Below the pieces are notes generated by a model. The model worked only from the letters and a program-made list of their open reading frames with translations, was not told where the DNA came from and made no database searches. Both the position numbers and the translations under genes were made by a program. A stretch of DNA of 64,000 nucleotides from Marisa cornuarietis. Lineage: Eukaryota; Mollusca; Gastropoda; Architaenioglossa; Ampullariidae. The first letter of the stretch is position 1. Every line of letters starts with the position of its first letter. The stretch is taken from contig SMMW01000555.1 in NCBI GenBank assembly GCA_004794655.1, positions 2,876,001 to 2,940,000 of the forward strand. Reading direction: 5' to 3'. Positions 46,045 to 58,690 of the stretch are shown here, piece after piece.

Positions 46045-46045
46045 A
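45948..46045. repeat. Compound (CA)n-(TC)n-(CA)n microsatellite
   Basis: CTCTCACACAC, then TTCTCTCTTTCTC, then a pure CA array to about 46039. It has the same nested layout as 2050-2124: a different dinucleotide enclosed by two related arrays. Confidence 0.94.
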
Positions 46046-46269
46046 TAGAAGGACTTTTTCAGGACAAACTCAGTTGGCGATGATCATCATACTGATCATT
46101 CCAAAAGGGGTAATGAGCTTGGCCACTGCATCGTTTAGAGCGAGCAAACGTTGAAGGTTTTGGTAACTAGGGACGTGAAGATTTCAGAACCCCTGGATGC
46201 CACGACGATAAAAAAGGGGAATATTTCACACATCTGTATGCATAAATATCCTTCGTGTTGTTCCTAGGC

Positions 46270-46372
46270 CAACGGACACACACGCACGCGCTTTTCTACC
46301 CACCCACGTAAAAATACACACGCACGCACACAGGTACACACAACTATAAAAACTTGCATGATTACACCCACC

Positions 46373-46425
<53 letters not shown>
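46270..46425. repeat. CA-rich domain ending in a pure (CA)n, about 26 units
   Basis: Degenerate CACG/CACA words from 46270 lead into a pure CA array at 46374-46425. Confidence 0.92.
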
Positions 46426-46427
<2 letters not shown>

Positions 46428-46715
46428 ACAAAAACCATGACAAAACAGGAGGGAATAGGGGATGGAAAGAGGGCGAATTACAGATCTAAACTGGCGTCGT
46501 TTGCCCTGCAGTGCTGCCATTTTGCAACCAATATTTAGCTGCTGGGCAAAGATCGATTCCCTGAATTCTAGAAAATGTTTGGATCGAAACGAGCAGAGCT
46601 GCTACCTACGTTTCTGCCAAGTCAGCCGTAAGCCCTTGGAATTAGGCGCAAGAAGAGAATAAATTTTGACTGTCCAAGAAATGTCGGACAAGTATTGAAT
46701 AGAGTAGACTACTGC

Positions 46716-46728
46716 CCCCCCCCCCGAT
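46716..46728. repeat. Poly-C run, 13 bases
   Basis: TACTG then a pure C-run, then GATC. On the minus strand it is a G-run. Confidence 0.85.
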
Positions 46729-46855
46729 CTTTTTGCATTTGAGAGTCCTTTGGCAGGAGCGTTGACTAAAATACAACTGACTCGTTGAATGACAAGTCCG
46801 ATGAATGAATGAAAATGAAAGGTGGGGTATAGGTAGCCTGTCAAACAGGGTGAAC

Positions 46856-46858
<3 letters not shown>

Positions 46859-46909
<51 letters not shown>
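46859..46909. repeat. (CA)n microsatellite, about 25 units
   Basis: Pure array ending AGATAG. It is the third CA array within 1 kb. Confidence 0.96.
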
Positions 46910-46911
<2 letters not shown>

Positions 46912-48169
46912 TAGAAAGTGAGGGTCAAACACATTCGAACTTGTGAAGATGTTCACACTCATTTAGATATACAATCGCAAAGGCACGCCATCTCTTTCAG
47001 AAAAAACACGTTCTGCACAATTAAAGCCATTATTAAGATTTTAATATTTTATTTTAGCATTTACAAAATAAACATTTACAACTTTAATCAACTGTTCAGG
47101 ACAGATGCACGTAAGTGTGTGTGTTTATGTGTTTTTTTGGCGGGAGTGTGTGTGTGGGGGGGGGGCGGAGGGAGAGTGAATAAGGAAGAGGGCGAAAGGA
47201 GAGGAGGACAGTGTAAGTGACAAGTCCTACCAGCACTATTCCATGTCAAGAGACGAAATAGTGCACAACATACAGCTGCTTAATAATTCAGACATGTTAA
47301 AACCGAGTTCTCTTTCGTCCCACGAGCTAAAATTAGTGGACGGGTCCTTCACGCGCTGTAACACAAAGTAGTAAAGCCATATCGGCGCCATCTTGCTACT
47401 CGAAATTTCGTAATTTCGAAATTTCAGCAAAAACTAAAAAACGCATACAATGTTTACAGTGCTCATCGTTTACAGTGGCTGGAGCTCTAAACAATATCGG
47501 CTTGAGTACCAAACTGACGGTTTGTCGACTTCAAGCAGAGCCAGTTAACGCCCATCAATTAGTTTCGGATCAGTTCTTGCCACGGTTACGCCAGGCTTAA
47601 ATTAAATATCTCTAATACCTAAGTAACACTGTGAACCAGTGGTAGACAGGCTTTAAGGACAGCAATATAGACTTTGACTGATTTTGGTTAAAAATAACCA
47701 TTCAATTCATGTTTCTAAGGTAAGGATACAGTCAGAGCAGCGCTTCCAACGCCATAATCACCCGAGGGATTTTCCTCGGATCGTTTTTGCTGCGTAAAAC
47801 GTGAAGTAAATTTATTTTAGGGCACCCTCGCTGAAAGCAGCTAAACTGTTGACAAACAGTCGATCTGTGCTCATGTCTGCTTTGAAAAACTGGAGCTTTC
47901 TAGTAATGAAGTGGATGAATCATTTCAAAATAACCAAAAAATGTTTTTTGACACAGTTTGCAAATCAGCGCCTGTCTCTGCTGGCTGAACGGTTGCAATT
48001 CCCAGAGTGTGATATCGGTGTTCTTTAAATGAGAGCTGTCAGGTAATCCTGATCCCTCAAATTAAACTGATGCTTTTATAGTGTCGTAACCAGCATGCAT
48101 TCATTTTCCCCTGCCTCTTCTTTCAGTAATAATCATCCTGTGTGAAGCCATAATGTATTGCAGGTGCGT
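46910..48169. other. Non-coding; palindrome at 47401 and G-run at 47156
   Basis: A G-run lies at 47156-47166. CGAAATTTCGTAATTTCGAAATTTC-type palindromic words occupy 47401-47425, with CGAAATTTCG itself a 10-bp palindrome. AAGATGGCGCC on the minus strand at 47385-47395 resembles the YY1 initiator motif, with a 50-codon minus frame following. No gene is assigned. Confidence 0.4.
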
Positions 48170-48360
48170 GTGTGCGCATCTTTGTCTATGCTATTCTTAT
48201 GCACATCTGTGTGCGTGTGTATCGTTCATCCTTTGGCTTATGTTTCTTGTATGGTTGACTGTCGGTTTATTCGCAGTCTTTGGTATGTAGTGCATTGATC
48301 TCAAATCCACACGGAGAAATGTGCTTTACATAGTTAATTATTATTATTATTATTATTTTA
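48170..48360 (+). mobile_element. Solo 3' UTR of the CR1/L2-like LINE
   Basis: TGGTTGACTGTCGGTTTATT, GCAGTCTTTGGTATGTAGTG, then AATCCACACGGAGAAATGTG parallel 945-1030, where the same words follow a recognisable reverse-transcriptase C-terminus. It ends in an (ATT)n tail at 48339-48357. No coding part is left, as expected from severe 5' truncation during target-primed reverse transcription. Confidence 0.75.
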
Positions 48361-49300
48361 TCACCAGACGGATGAGTTGTTACACATGTGTGCTGATGTT
48401 CAAAGACTTCAAAGAAGAAGGTACTTAACGACATCGATGGACTACATCTCTTTTACTTTCAAAAAAAATCTGACAATAACTCGCTTGTTGTGTGCGTGCC
48501 GCTGCAGTTTCGGAACAGCCATCCCCTTTCCTTTTCACTTGGGCAAAACTTGTCTCCTCCAAAAGTTTCGGCTGTAGACTTTGAATGGCTTTTACTTCAT
48601 CCTTGAAACCTTAAGGAGATTTGACAACCTTTTTCTCCAGCTATTCGATTTATCTGTCCAAAAAGCGCAGCCACTTCCCGTCTTCATCCGTCGTAAAAGA
48701 ACTGGTTTGTCGATGAATTCCAGAAACACCTAGTCTGATAGAAGGCACAAATAGTCATAATTTCTATATCTGTGTTAAGACAGAAAAAGAAAACTTTTTC
48801 TAGCATACAATGAGCTTAATGCCTTCTCACATCTTCAATGGTTTGTAAAATACTTCCAGTTTGTTTCTTCGTGTCTTCACTTAGCTGTGTTTGTGGACAT
48901 GGCTGTTGTGGTAGTTGTGATGGAGACAGGTTTGGCTACTGTAACAACGTCGATAACAATCATGACAACAAAAAAATAGTCGTGACGAAAGAGAAAGCAA
49001 TAATCATTTAATGCATTACCTCTTAAGACAAGATGATAAAGGAAGAAAAGACAAAAAGGACGATGATGATAATAATCAATAATGGTATCATGTAAACGGC
49101 GGCTACTACTACTACAACATGTGGATTGGCCGGAAACCTGAGTTTCCTTCCCTTCCTTTATAAACCAAACGCTGCTAACCCCACTGATCGTGAGAAAACA
49201 GTACAGGCTGAATTTGTTAGACATGGGAACCGATCAAGAGGTGGAATGGGGAGATGTGTCAGTAAATCCGGTGAAACAGGCGTACAGCAGGCTGCGCCTC
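48361..49300. other. Non-coding, nothing recognised
   Basis: GATGAT and ACTACTACTACTAC runs near 49060-49118. No coding or transposon signal. Confidence 0.45.
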
Positions 49301-52300
49301 TTTTTCTTCAAAAAAAAAAAAAAAAACAACCTCCTTGATTTTCCGCAGCACTGTGCCTCCGCTGCATGGATTCCTCTTGTGTCTGATCGTATTCATGAAC
49401 TGCACGACCATCTTTGTATAATGTCAGGCGCCAGGTGATTTTCATGAATACCGTGGCCGCATGCCTCTCCGTGCGGCTACTGTCTTTTATTTCCTTTAAA
49501 ACAAAAAAGGAAAGGAAAGACCTCGACTTGTCGTGCATTATAATCAAGACGAGACATCTTTGCCGGGCAAGAATTTCGTGAAACGTGCGACATTTCCATG
49601 TACCCTCCACGGAGGACCCGCCTCGGAGCACTCTCATACCTTCTTATGCATCGATTTCAGTACGAAATGATGTAGAGAGCTGGCGCCTAACCCACTGCTC
49701 TCCCTCACTTCGCCTCATTAGACATGCATGCAGATGAGGCTCGCGCAATCCACCGCCTTCTCCACTGTCGTTTATTCCCCGTGTCCACTGCTAGATTGCC
49801 TCCCCTGCTTTTGTTACAGTGGGGGGAACGTGTGACAGTCTGGCGTTGAGACAGATGGCCGGGCTCTCGTTCCTGTGGACGCAATTTGTTCAGCATAACG
49901 ACAAAGTAATGACCACCCCCCCCCACTTCTTTCCTCCCCCCTAAACACCTAATCTCCTTTCACCAAATTTGCGCAAGGACTTTGCCATCATCCAACAGGC
50001 TGCGCGTCTTCTGTAATAAAAACGGATGGAAAGAGTGGTCTCGAAAGGAGTGAACGCCAAAACGTGTGGTCCTTGATTTTTCCTGCAGCTGTGAAAGGGT
50101 TAAAATTAGTCTGGTGTTAAGCTGTCGCTGCTGCTGCAACTGCACACTAACTCTCGGTTCTCTTCCTCCTCCGCCGCCGCGTGAATCGTAGCCTATCCTG
50201 TAACACCCACGTGCAGATTAGAATCAGCAAATTGTCTTCCCTTCTTCTCGTTGCAGTTAGAACGGGACTAATTGTGCGCTCCTGTTCTCATGCCTGTGTC
50301 GGGTTGATAAACAAAATTGTAATTGATCTTTCGGTCTGTTCTTTCTTTCTATCTTGGACTCACCACCACACCACTACCATCATTTTTATCTCTACCCTCG
50401 TCTGCCATTTCCCGCTACAATTTCCCTTTGTAAAAGGAAGCTAACAGATTAGGCGTAAAGTGAACAATCGAGCTCATTTTTTTTAAGTCCGAGCACGGTC
50501 TATCTGCCTGAGAGCAAGACACGTGAATATGGCGCAATGACATCTGCAAAAGCAGAAAAGCAAGTGGAAAGGTTGGACAATTTCAAGCAATTTTTAGCTT
50601 TCATACATTTTCTGGAGCGGTTTTAGCGAGTGCAGTTCTACCCTCCTCACATCACGAGCTGAAACATAAGAAAATCCGCCCATTTTAGCTCTTGATGTGT
50701 GAGCTGATTCAAATATATGCTGGGGAAAAAATGCAGGGGAAGTGTCCAGTTAACGAAGTCGCAGGTAAAGAGAGGCGAGAATAAATCACAGGAGAGTGAT
50801 AAAAAGAACAAGAAAAACACATTTTACGTCTGCTGCCGACCCGCTGAAGTGTATGAACATCCATCCTATCTGGCAAAGCGCGGGAAGTGAAGAGCATAAA
50901 AGTGTCCCCCACACACAGTCAGCAGTATTTTATTGCTAGCAGTCCGCTTAAGAAAGTTAATTCATCCGACGGGTGGGCTGGAACATCCGTCGTGACCCCA
51001 GCATCAGTAGCCTCCCAACTTTTTTTTTTATTTTTAACTACGCTGATATTTTTGTCTTGACTTTCGCTTCACACAGCTGGGGATGTAACATCTGCAAGCT
51101 ACTAAAAATTAGATGAACTCAGCATGAGTTGGTCTCAGTACTGTAAAGGTGGCACAAGGACTTGTCCAACATAGTGCGAGCTAAAACATTGCGCAGATCG
51201 TCTGTCGATAATCAAGCTGCACTTCCTAGTTAGCTGGACTACGAAGTTTCTCTAAAATAAATCGGGGACAGAGTGTTCTTGACCCTGGAACATCAGCAGA
51301 AGGTTATTTTATTTAATAGGCGAATTCAGTGTCAGGCAAAATATAGTTCCAGATGTTATCACCCAACATGAATCATCTCTATTCGTCTTTATTGATCCTT
51401 GAAGAAAATTTACATCCGTCACTCATTTCTCATTTTATAATTATATATACATATCCATCCAGACCCCTCAACCTCTATTACTGAAGTTATATTTTTTTTT
51501 AAATCTTATTAATATTCCCCACTCCCAGTCTTTCGAGTGTAATTGCCCCTCTCTAATTACTGTTTGAACTGAAGAACTGCAACATGCAGGTTTAAAAAAT
51601 ATCAGTTTCTAGTTTCTCTGACCCTAAATATTGTTGTTAGTTTTCTGGAGCAGTGAAAAGGTGGCCTCCACAATATATATTTTCAAAAAGGAGAATTTCG
51701 TGTCCAAAGTAAAGCTCGTGTGATCCACCTCTTATCCAAATTACTGTCTTTAAGACACAGCGAGAACAAGAGCTGATTGCAGGCGATATCCACTCGGCAT
51801 GAACAGGAAATTAATCGGGTTAAGGTGACTTTGCCATTTGAGAGAAAGAGAGTTTTTTGAAATGATGTCTGGTGTTTCATTTTCTTCTAGTAATTGTCTT
51901 TTTAAATCTTGGATATATGATGTTCTATCATCAAGACAAACTGCTTTTGGTCACGTTTTCGTTTTCGACGATCTTGTCATGCAAGTGTCCACAGTGTTGC
52001 ATCTCTGTTGCTGTTGGTATTTTGTTGCTGCTAGAAATGTGTATTCATTTAGTCGTTTGCACTGCACCTGGTGTTGCTGTTCCTGCTACGGTCGTTGTGA
52101 CTGGTACCGGTGCAAGCATACTACAGATTCATGATTACAAGGATGATACCAACAGCTACCATTAATGTTGTCTCTCATCCAATATTACAACATATCGACT
52201 TCCTTTTCTAATACTATTTTGTTGTTGTTGCATTTAACCACTTGCACACTACTTGCTACATAAGTTCTAGTCACAACCCATCAGTTCTGACAACAGATGT

Positions 52301-53500
52301 AATTTCACACATCATACTTTTAAAGGTGTTACAAGCATCGGCAGATTGGAAGCTTTTATCTCCGCCATACAGCCACTGACTCTGTGGAGTTCATTAGAAT
52401 GAGTTCTGATTTTGGACAGAGAAAGAGAAGAAAAAAATCAGAGAAACCAAAAAAACTTTATACGGATCTTCGATAAATCAGCATTTCAATAGTTTTAACT
52501 TGATGCAGCTTCACTCACGACGCAGTTTTACATACTGCTTACTGTTTGTGTATTACAGGTATGGACCCTCGTTCTAGAAATGAAGATCTGCATAAATAAT
52601 TCATTCCAATAAAAACACCAGATAAGTGAGAAAACTCGATCTACTTTCAGTGAAGAACTAGCGTAAATTTCGGTCTATTTAGCGAACCTGTTTATAAGCC
52701 GCACCCACTACATTTTTAAACAATCTTAATTTTTGTTCACAAGGAAGTCGCTCTGGTTTCTAAGCCGCAAGTATCTACAACATGAAAGCTTCATCGTAGG
52801 AATCTTCTTTCATGTCAGAATTCTCTTTGGCTATCGGAAGGCACGTGGATATCACCTCATGGTCTCTAGAATGCCAGGGTGTCAGTCTGTACGTTTCCAT
52901 TTCGCTGGTAAAGGTTTTGTCCATTTGGTGGGGAAGTTTTACATCGTCTTTTGCTAGTTGCTAGGCGGCGAGCAGGTTTTTTTTATTTAATGCCCTCGGC
53001 GACATTTGGCACACTGTTCCAGACATCTCCATCTTCATTTGTTAATTTTAGCCCCCACAGAGAGAAGCAGGTTGTCTGTACAACATTTCTTCTGGAAACT
53101 GGTAAACTTCTGAAAAAAATTAAAAACTTCTAGTGTTTTAAGGTTTTGAGCCACCTCCTCATTAATTAATCATTTCGCTTCCCATCCAGTTTTTCTTTGC
53201 TTTCCAGAGCCAACTACCCCCTCCCTCCTCTTGCAATTCAAGACGAAAACCCATAAATCATAGTGTACATGATAAAGTCATCTGCAAACAAATGTTGTCT
53301 ATTATTTAGAGAGATTTGGGATGACAACGAGGCATGTAGACAAGTAGACAAGCAGTAAGAAAGGGAATGAGAGATGAGAAACGGAGTAAACAACCAGAAA
53401 AAGAAGACAGAGAACTTTTTAAAAAAATGAAGCAAAAGGAGGAAGCTTAAGGGAAAGAGGGGATAGAGGGGAAAGTGCACTTGCTAACCCCACTCGAGAT
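49301..53500. other. Non-coding, nothing recognised
   Basis: About 4.2 kb with poly-A at 49310-49326, a C-run at 49917-49924, and TTG runs near 52220. Complex GC-richer DNA lies at 49600-49900. The frames at 51838-52165 overlap in different frames and match nothing I know. Confidence 0.4.
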
Positions 53501-53734
53501 GTCTGCAGCCGCTGGTGCCGGATTCAAGGTCGCAAGTCGCCGCCATCGCCTGTTGAGGAAGCGAACCGTGAAGTTTCTGGTGCGAACTGTGTGAACCAAC
53601 TGACGCACAGTCTACTTGATATCACTTTGGCAAAGTCCGTCTATGTCGACAGAACGAGGATCGCTGCAGTATACCTATGTGTTCAATACATTTACGAGTT
53701 TGTTTAATGCCTGCACCAGTTTGGTTGTGTGAAC

Positions 53735-53867
53735 GTTGGTTGGTTGGTTGGTTGGTTGGTTGGTTGGTTGGTTGGTTGGTTGGTTGGTTGGTTGGTTGGT
53801 TGGTTGGTTGGTTGGTTGGTTGGTTGGTTGGTTGGTTGGTTGGTTGGTTGGTTGGTTGGTTGGTTGT
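53735..53867. repeat. (TTGG)n tetranucleotide array, about 33 units, uninterrupted
   Basis: 133 bases of pure TTGG follow GTGTGAAC and run into TTGTGTTTTACGCC. It is read as Trp-Leu-Val-Gly repeats on one strand and Pro-Thr-Asn-Gln on the other; neither is a protein. Confidence 0.98.
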
Positions 53868-53925
53868 GTTTTACGCCGTGCCACCAACTCAGGCTATATC
53901 ACGTGATTTGGAAGTAGTGGACGCA
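53868..53925 (+). repeat. Short dispersed repeat with ACGCCGTG...CACG arms
   Basis: TGTTTTACGCCGTGCCACCA, then ACTCAGGCTATATCACGTG. The pattern TTTTACGCCGT...ATATCACGGCG recurs in many marine-invertebrate genomes as I recall them, and its two arms can pair. Here the right arm has mutated to CACGTGAT. Identity of the family is from memory. Confidence 0.4.
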
Positions 53926-56199
53926 ATGGATGGGTGCGTGGGAGACCAAAATTCAACAGCATCACCATAGCTCTTAATATTTTCAATTTCAAAAAGTCGA
54001 CTTTCGGAGGGTAACAAGTTTGTAGCAGAGAAAATACAAACCTGCTGTCTAGATGCTGGAGTAGTCAACAGACTTTTAACAAGTACAGCTCTTCCTGTAG
54101 TGTATCTTCATCTTTTATCAGAACTGTTATCTGCCATGTCTACCTCATACACAGCTGTTAAATAAAGGATAGGGTGGTGGTGGTAAGAATTTATTGTACA
54201 CAGAGGGACGTTTTGCAGGAAGTGCTTTCTTTAGCAGATAGTTTATATTTCTTTATCGTGCTCGATTTTCTTTCCTTCTTTGTTTATATTTAACATTTCC
54301 GTTTATTTAAAAAAGAATTGCTTCCTTGTTTTCTTCGTTCCTTTCTTTCTTTTCTTTTTTATTTCCTTCATTCGTTTTCCTTCATTCGTTTTCCTTTCTT
54401 TCTTTGTCTTGCAGCTTAAGCTATATTCCATGACCTTTATCGCAAAAGCAGATTGGAGCTTTTCTGCAATCAAAAAATTAATCTTAAAATTAATTTAAAA
54501 TGTTTCAATCGTGTGTTTCGAGTTTTTTCTTTCTAAAGACTTACTGTCTTTCTTTTATCATGTCCTTCCAGAAAAAACGCGATAACTTATACCTACTGTG
54601 AAAAAATGGTTCACAAACGCAACAAAACTCATCCATAAGCATTCCTTTATTGTTTTCCCTAAAACCTCTCTCGTCTGCCTGCTGATTCGAATTAAAGCGA
54701 AAGTAAAACAAAGAAAAAAAAACTAGCGGTCCATTTGTTTCTCTGCTCCGGGCACCTGATTTTGAATTGCAGAAATGTCTCCAAGCATGTAACAGAATAC
54801 CCAGTCTCTTTGTCTGTCTTTTTTTAACAGCATTCTGGAATAGGGCAGAGGTGAAGCACCATGATCGCACGATAATTTCACTAATGCCGCTCCCCACCAC
54901 TCTGTTCTCCTTTCTCCTCATCGGGTTCTCGCGTGATCCGCCAAGCCGGCAGGGTATAGTCACAGGGTAGCTGACGATACACACACGTCCGCCTTCCAGC
55001 CAATCGTGGGAAATTGTCGCTTTTTAGAAAGGGAAGAATGCTTTTTTACGGCCACTTTTCTGTTGGTGAGACATTCGTTGTAAAAGAACATTAGGGTTAA
55101 GTGAACTTACTGCTGCTTTCCTTTCTTTCCCTTATTCATTTATCATGTGGGTTTTCTCAAGAACTTCTACATTCGGGACGATCCGACACCTCCATAAATG
55201 TTTCCAAAGCAAACCATTTTGGAATTTTTTTTTTTTTTACTTTTCCCAAAGCATCACAAAATCAATATAAATTTGATGTAACTGGCTGTTATTAGGGTGG
55301 CGGAAGAGAGGGATCTTCAGCTGAAAGACACGTGCGAAAGGGAGGGTAAACGATTAAGGGAAGAAGGTGGCATGGACAAATGTCATACAGACCTGATAAA
55401 TTATACCGATAAAGGAACTTCTCCTGCGCAACAGTGCAACAGCTACCCTTTCCGAGGGCGGGTTAGAAATGTTTAATGATTTGACGCGTGCAATTCACGA
55501 CGAGTGAAAGAGAATAACCTACTAGCATCAGCACAGTTCAAAGATAATCCTTGACAACGTTTGATCTATAATAAAACTGTTCCTTTACATACTGGCAAGA
55601 GTATGCGGCGTTGCAAGGATGATGTCTCCTGACAAGCTGTCAGCGTCCAGTGCGCTCGCGGACCAGATCAAAAGGCAGAGAGAAACGCAGGCGACAGCTT
55701 CGAGTGAGGTGTAGATAAACATTGCGATGTTAGCTGATGGGGGTATCACACTTTCCTTTTCTCTCTTTTTCTTTTTGTCTCTTTTCTAACTACTCTGTCT
55801 CTCTCATCTATACGCCTTCTCGAGTTTTTACTTTGGATTAGTTTTTGGTAAGACTAGCTGCAAACCCGAAGGGCTGGACTGGTCATATCATGCAGGATTT
55901 GTTTACCAGCCTTCAGGGCAAGCAGCTAAGTAGTGAATCTTGTCAACCCAGTTGTATCCCCCCTACGAGCAGTACCAGCGGCCCACCAGAATGGTGTTTC
56001 AACTAGTACTAGTCCACTGGTACCAGTCAAAAAATGAATGAATGTTTTCTTTAGATTTGTGTGAGCGGCTTGTTTATAGGGCTGGTTTCAGTCGCTGTTT
56101 CTTGTGATGTTTATCGACACTCATACCAGATCGAGTAACAGGTTATCTCTTGACCAGCTTTATTCACTCCTTCGTGCACTGTGTGTTCATCAATCTTCT
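53926..56199. other. Non-coding; TTCC-rich tract 54310-54415
   Basis: A pyrimidine tract contains a short duplication of CCTTCATTCGTTTT at about 54366 and 54380. A T-run at 55228-55239. ACTAGTACTAGTCC and CTGGTACCAGTC words at about 56003-56024 are self-complementary. No gene recognised. Confidence 0.4.
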
Positions 56200-56690
56200 G
56201 GCTCACCGTGTTAGAGTGGCTCAGCTGAGTGTTTTTAACGTCAGGTGACTTCCCTTCTTTCAGTCTGTGTACAACTATTTCGACCTCTTCCTGTAGGTCT
56301 TGAGGATCACTGGTTCTCGTCTGGTGTCTTTCGATTATGTTGGCCTCTGCCTTCAGCTGGATGTTGTACGGGTCTTTGTTATAGTTAATCTATTGATTAT
56401 GTACATGGATTTTTTTACGTGTGAAGATACCCATTATTGTCTTCGACAATTAAGGCTTAGTGTTGTCCTATCGTGGTGGGTCTTCAGTAGCTGTTCTATT
56501 CTTCTGCCTCCTATATAGTCTTCAGCTGTTGAAAAAAGTACTTATTCAATCTTACTGGCAAGGAAGTCTACATAGCAGTCCCCGGTGTTCAGGGCAGAAA
56601 ATTTTCCTTCAACTTCTGCAGTCTCTTAGTCTCTCAGCTTCTCCAAGTCACACCAACATCCTGTATTCCTCCGTACTTTCAGTGAGATGA
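56200..56690 (-). mobile_element. RTE-type LINE, linker region only
   Basis: On the minus strand, from about 56650, the frame reads LEKLRD*ETAEVEGKFSALN, then FLASKIE*VLFSTAEDYIGG: the RTE segment after the endonuclease (LEKLKD...GGKFAAL...STAEEVLG). Further on are YNKDPYNIQLKAEAN and DLQEEVEIVVHRLKEGKSPD, which match LYNYQLK and LxEEVExxVxxLKxGKSPGVDN before the reverse transcriptase. The DNA near 56250-56310 aligns with 8865-8960 of the first RTE copy. Stops and frameshifts show it is dead. The downstream (minus 3') boundary is unclear. Confidence 0.78.
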
Positions 56691-58440
56691 CTGGTACAAC
56701 GTTGTGCTTTGAGTTAACATCCTGGTTATGTACATACCACCTAACATCTCCACTTCATTTATTCTTAGCTCGACCACTCGTACAAATCGCTGGATAGACA
56801 CTATGTGCAGATCTCACAGTAAAAAGGACTTCACCTTCTGCGTTTCCAAAAAGTTCTACAAATATCTTTAAAAAGCAACTATTTTTAACAGAAACATTCT
56901 TGTAACGTGGCTAGAAAATATTGTTTTCTTTTTCCCCTCCCGAATGGCCACTGTTTTGTCGCTCGCGATTGCAGCTGCAGAAATTGAAGATTTTGCGTCA
57001 AGTAATTAACCACAGATTACATCTCGCGACATCGCTGTGTATTCTTCCGACGCCCCGCCGATCACTTTAAACTGATCAACATTTGCCCAGACAGCGCTCG
57101 GGTTTCAGACTGTATCACGCCGCCAACCCTGGTCGTGTAAATAATCCATTCGGCCAACGCTTGTCGTTCTTCCGCCTGTGAGTCCGGAACTTTTCATGCT
57201 TGCTTGCCAACACTGTGCTCCCATGACGAACACTTCAGTGCAAGGGGGTGGGGGGGGGGTGAAGAGGGATGAGAAAAAAAAAAGTTTACAGTTTCGAGTT
57301 ACCCTAAAAGTATTTGCAACCGATCTTTTTTCAGTCCCTCCAACAAAAGTGGAAAATATTTTCCCTGCTTTGTCATTCACTGACCACGCTCTCACAACCA
57401 CTCTTTTAAAGGAATACACGGATTGGCTCTTTGTGCGAGCATTGATCATCACTACCGTCCACCTTCAGAGTTGAAGGACGAGCATGCTTGATTGGGGCGG
57501 AGAGAGTTAAAGCAAATATACATGACTAAAGCAAACGATTACCTGCTGTATTATTGGATTGCGAAGAGGAAAGTGAGGCTGCTGGAAGAGGCGTGGGAAT
57601 TGGTGGGGGTGGAGAGCTTCAGAATGTACTTGCCAAGCTTGAGAACTGTCATTCCCTCAGGCCTTTTGAGGGGTTATACACTCACTGTGTTGCTGCAAAT
57701 TAAAGATGCGTTCATCGCAGAGTAAGTGAAGCAATTGTTTAAAAGGTATTGTACTTAAGCTAGTTCATTCAGTTTCGGATGCCTGTTGTCTACAGCAATC
57801 AGTATATGGGGCAGGACAGGGGAGGATGGGGTGACAGAATCTGATGCAGGCAAGACAAGCGCGTGCAGTGGCAATCAGCGAAATAAGGCGATTTCCACCG
57901 AAAAGGGGGAACTACTCTGATCCTACAGGGGGATAACTATCGGGGGACGGAGAATTGTGTTGTTGCCAGAACGCAAATGACTGAATACAATCGACTGATC
58001 TTTTCCTTTTTTTCTATTAAAACACGTGAGGTACTCTTAATGGACAGAGTCAAACAAGATAGACGGAAAGGAACAGAGAGAACAAGGACAAAAAGGAGAA
58101 AAAAAGGAGGAAGAAGCGACAAAACATTCCCCTATTCTCATGGGTGCAGATTCTTACGCGGATAAATCAGCTCTGAAAAGATTGCCATTGCCAAGTCATA
58201 CAATCGGCCCATCACTGCGCTTGACCTAAACTGTTGCAATATGACCTCCATGAAGTTTGATGAATTTGCCAGTCAGGGGCAAGAAAAAGGCGGAGCCGCG
58301 GCCTGGCCGGAGCGATTGAGAGAATACCATGGTGTTGCAGATGAAAGGACAAACTCGGCTGTTCCTTCACCTAATCGTCTTCCCCTTCCCCTCCAAGCTT
58401 TCCCGCTGCAATTTCTCTGTCTTATTCAGTTGCAGGCTCC
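56691..58440. other. Non-coding; G-run at 57244-57259
   Basis: CAAGGGGGTGGGGGGGGGG at 57241-57259 is a quadruplex candidate, followed by poly-A at 57277-57286. Complex GC-richer DNA lies at 56935-57110. Frames have no family match. Confidence 0.4.
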
Positions 58441-58690
58441 TTCCTTGCCAATAAAAGTAAAAAAAAAACATAACGGAAATTTTAAAAAACGGTAATAATA
58501 AATTATTGCTTGGAAGAAATAAATAAAAAAAAGAAATAAAAATTTTAAAAAAAACTTATAAAGAAAGAATTGATGAAACAGCAAAGAAATAATGAGGAAA
58601 TAAAAATAAACAAACAATAAAAACAAACAAAAGGAAAGAAAGAATAAAGAAGACAAAGAAAGAGAGAAGAAAGAACGGGGGAAAAAAAAC
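58441..58690. repeat. A/G-rich low-complexity tract
   Basis: About 250 bases almost entirely of A and G (AAATAAATAAAAAAAAGAAA, AAAGGAAAGAAAGAAT, GAAAGAGAGAAGAAAG). The Phe/Leu-rich minus frames come from it. It resembles an expanded poly-A tail of a retroposed sequence, but no body was found. Confidence 0.85.

Noticed and set aside
53470..53530. Possible tRNA-SINE (GCACTTGCTAACCCC...GGATTCAAGGTC)
   Set aside because: A box is poor and the B box has mismatches at conserved positions.
53675..53970. WLVG and PTNQ repeat proteins
   Set aside because: They are the two translations of a pure TTGG microsatellite.
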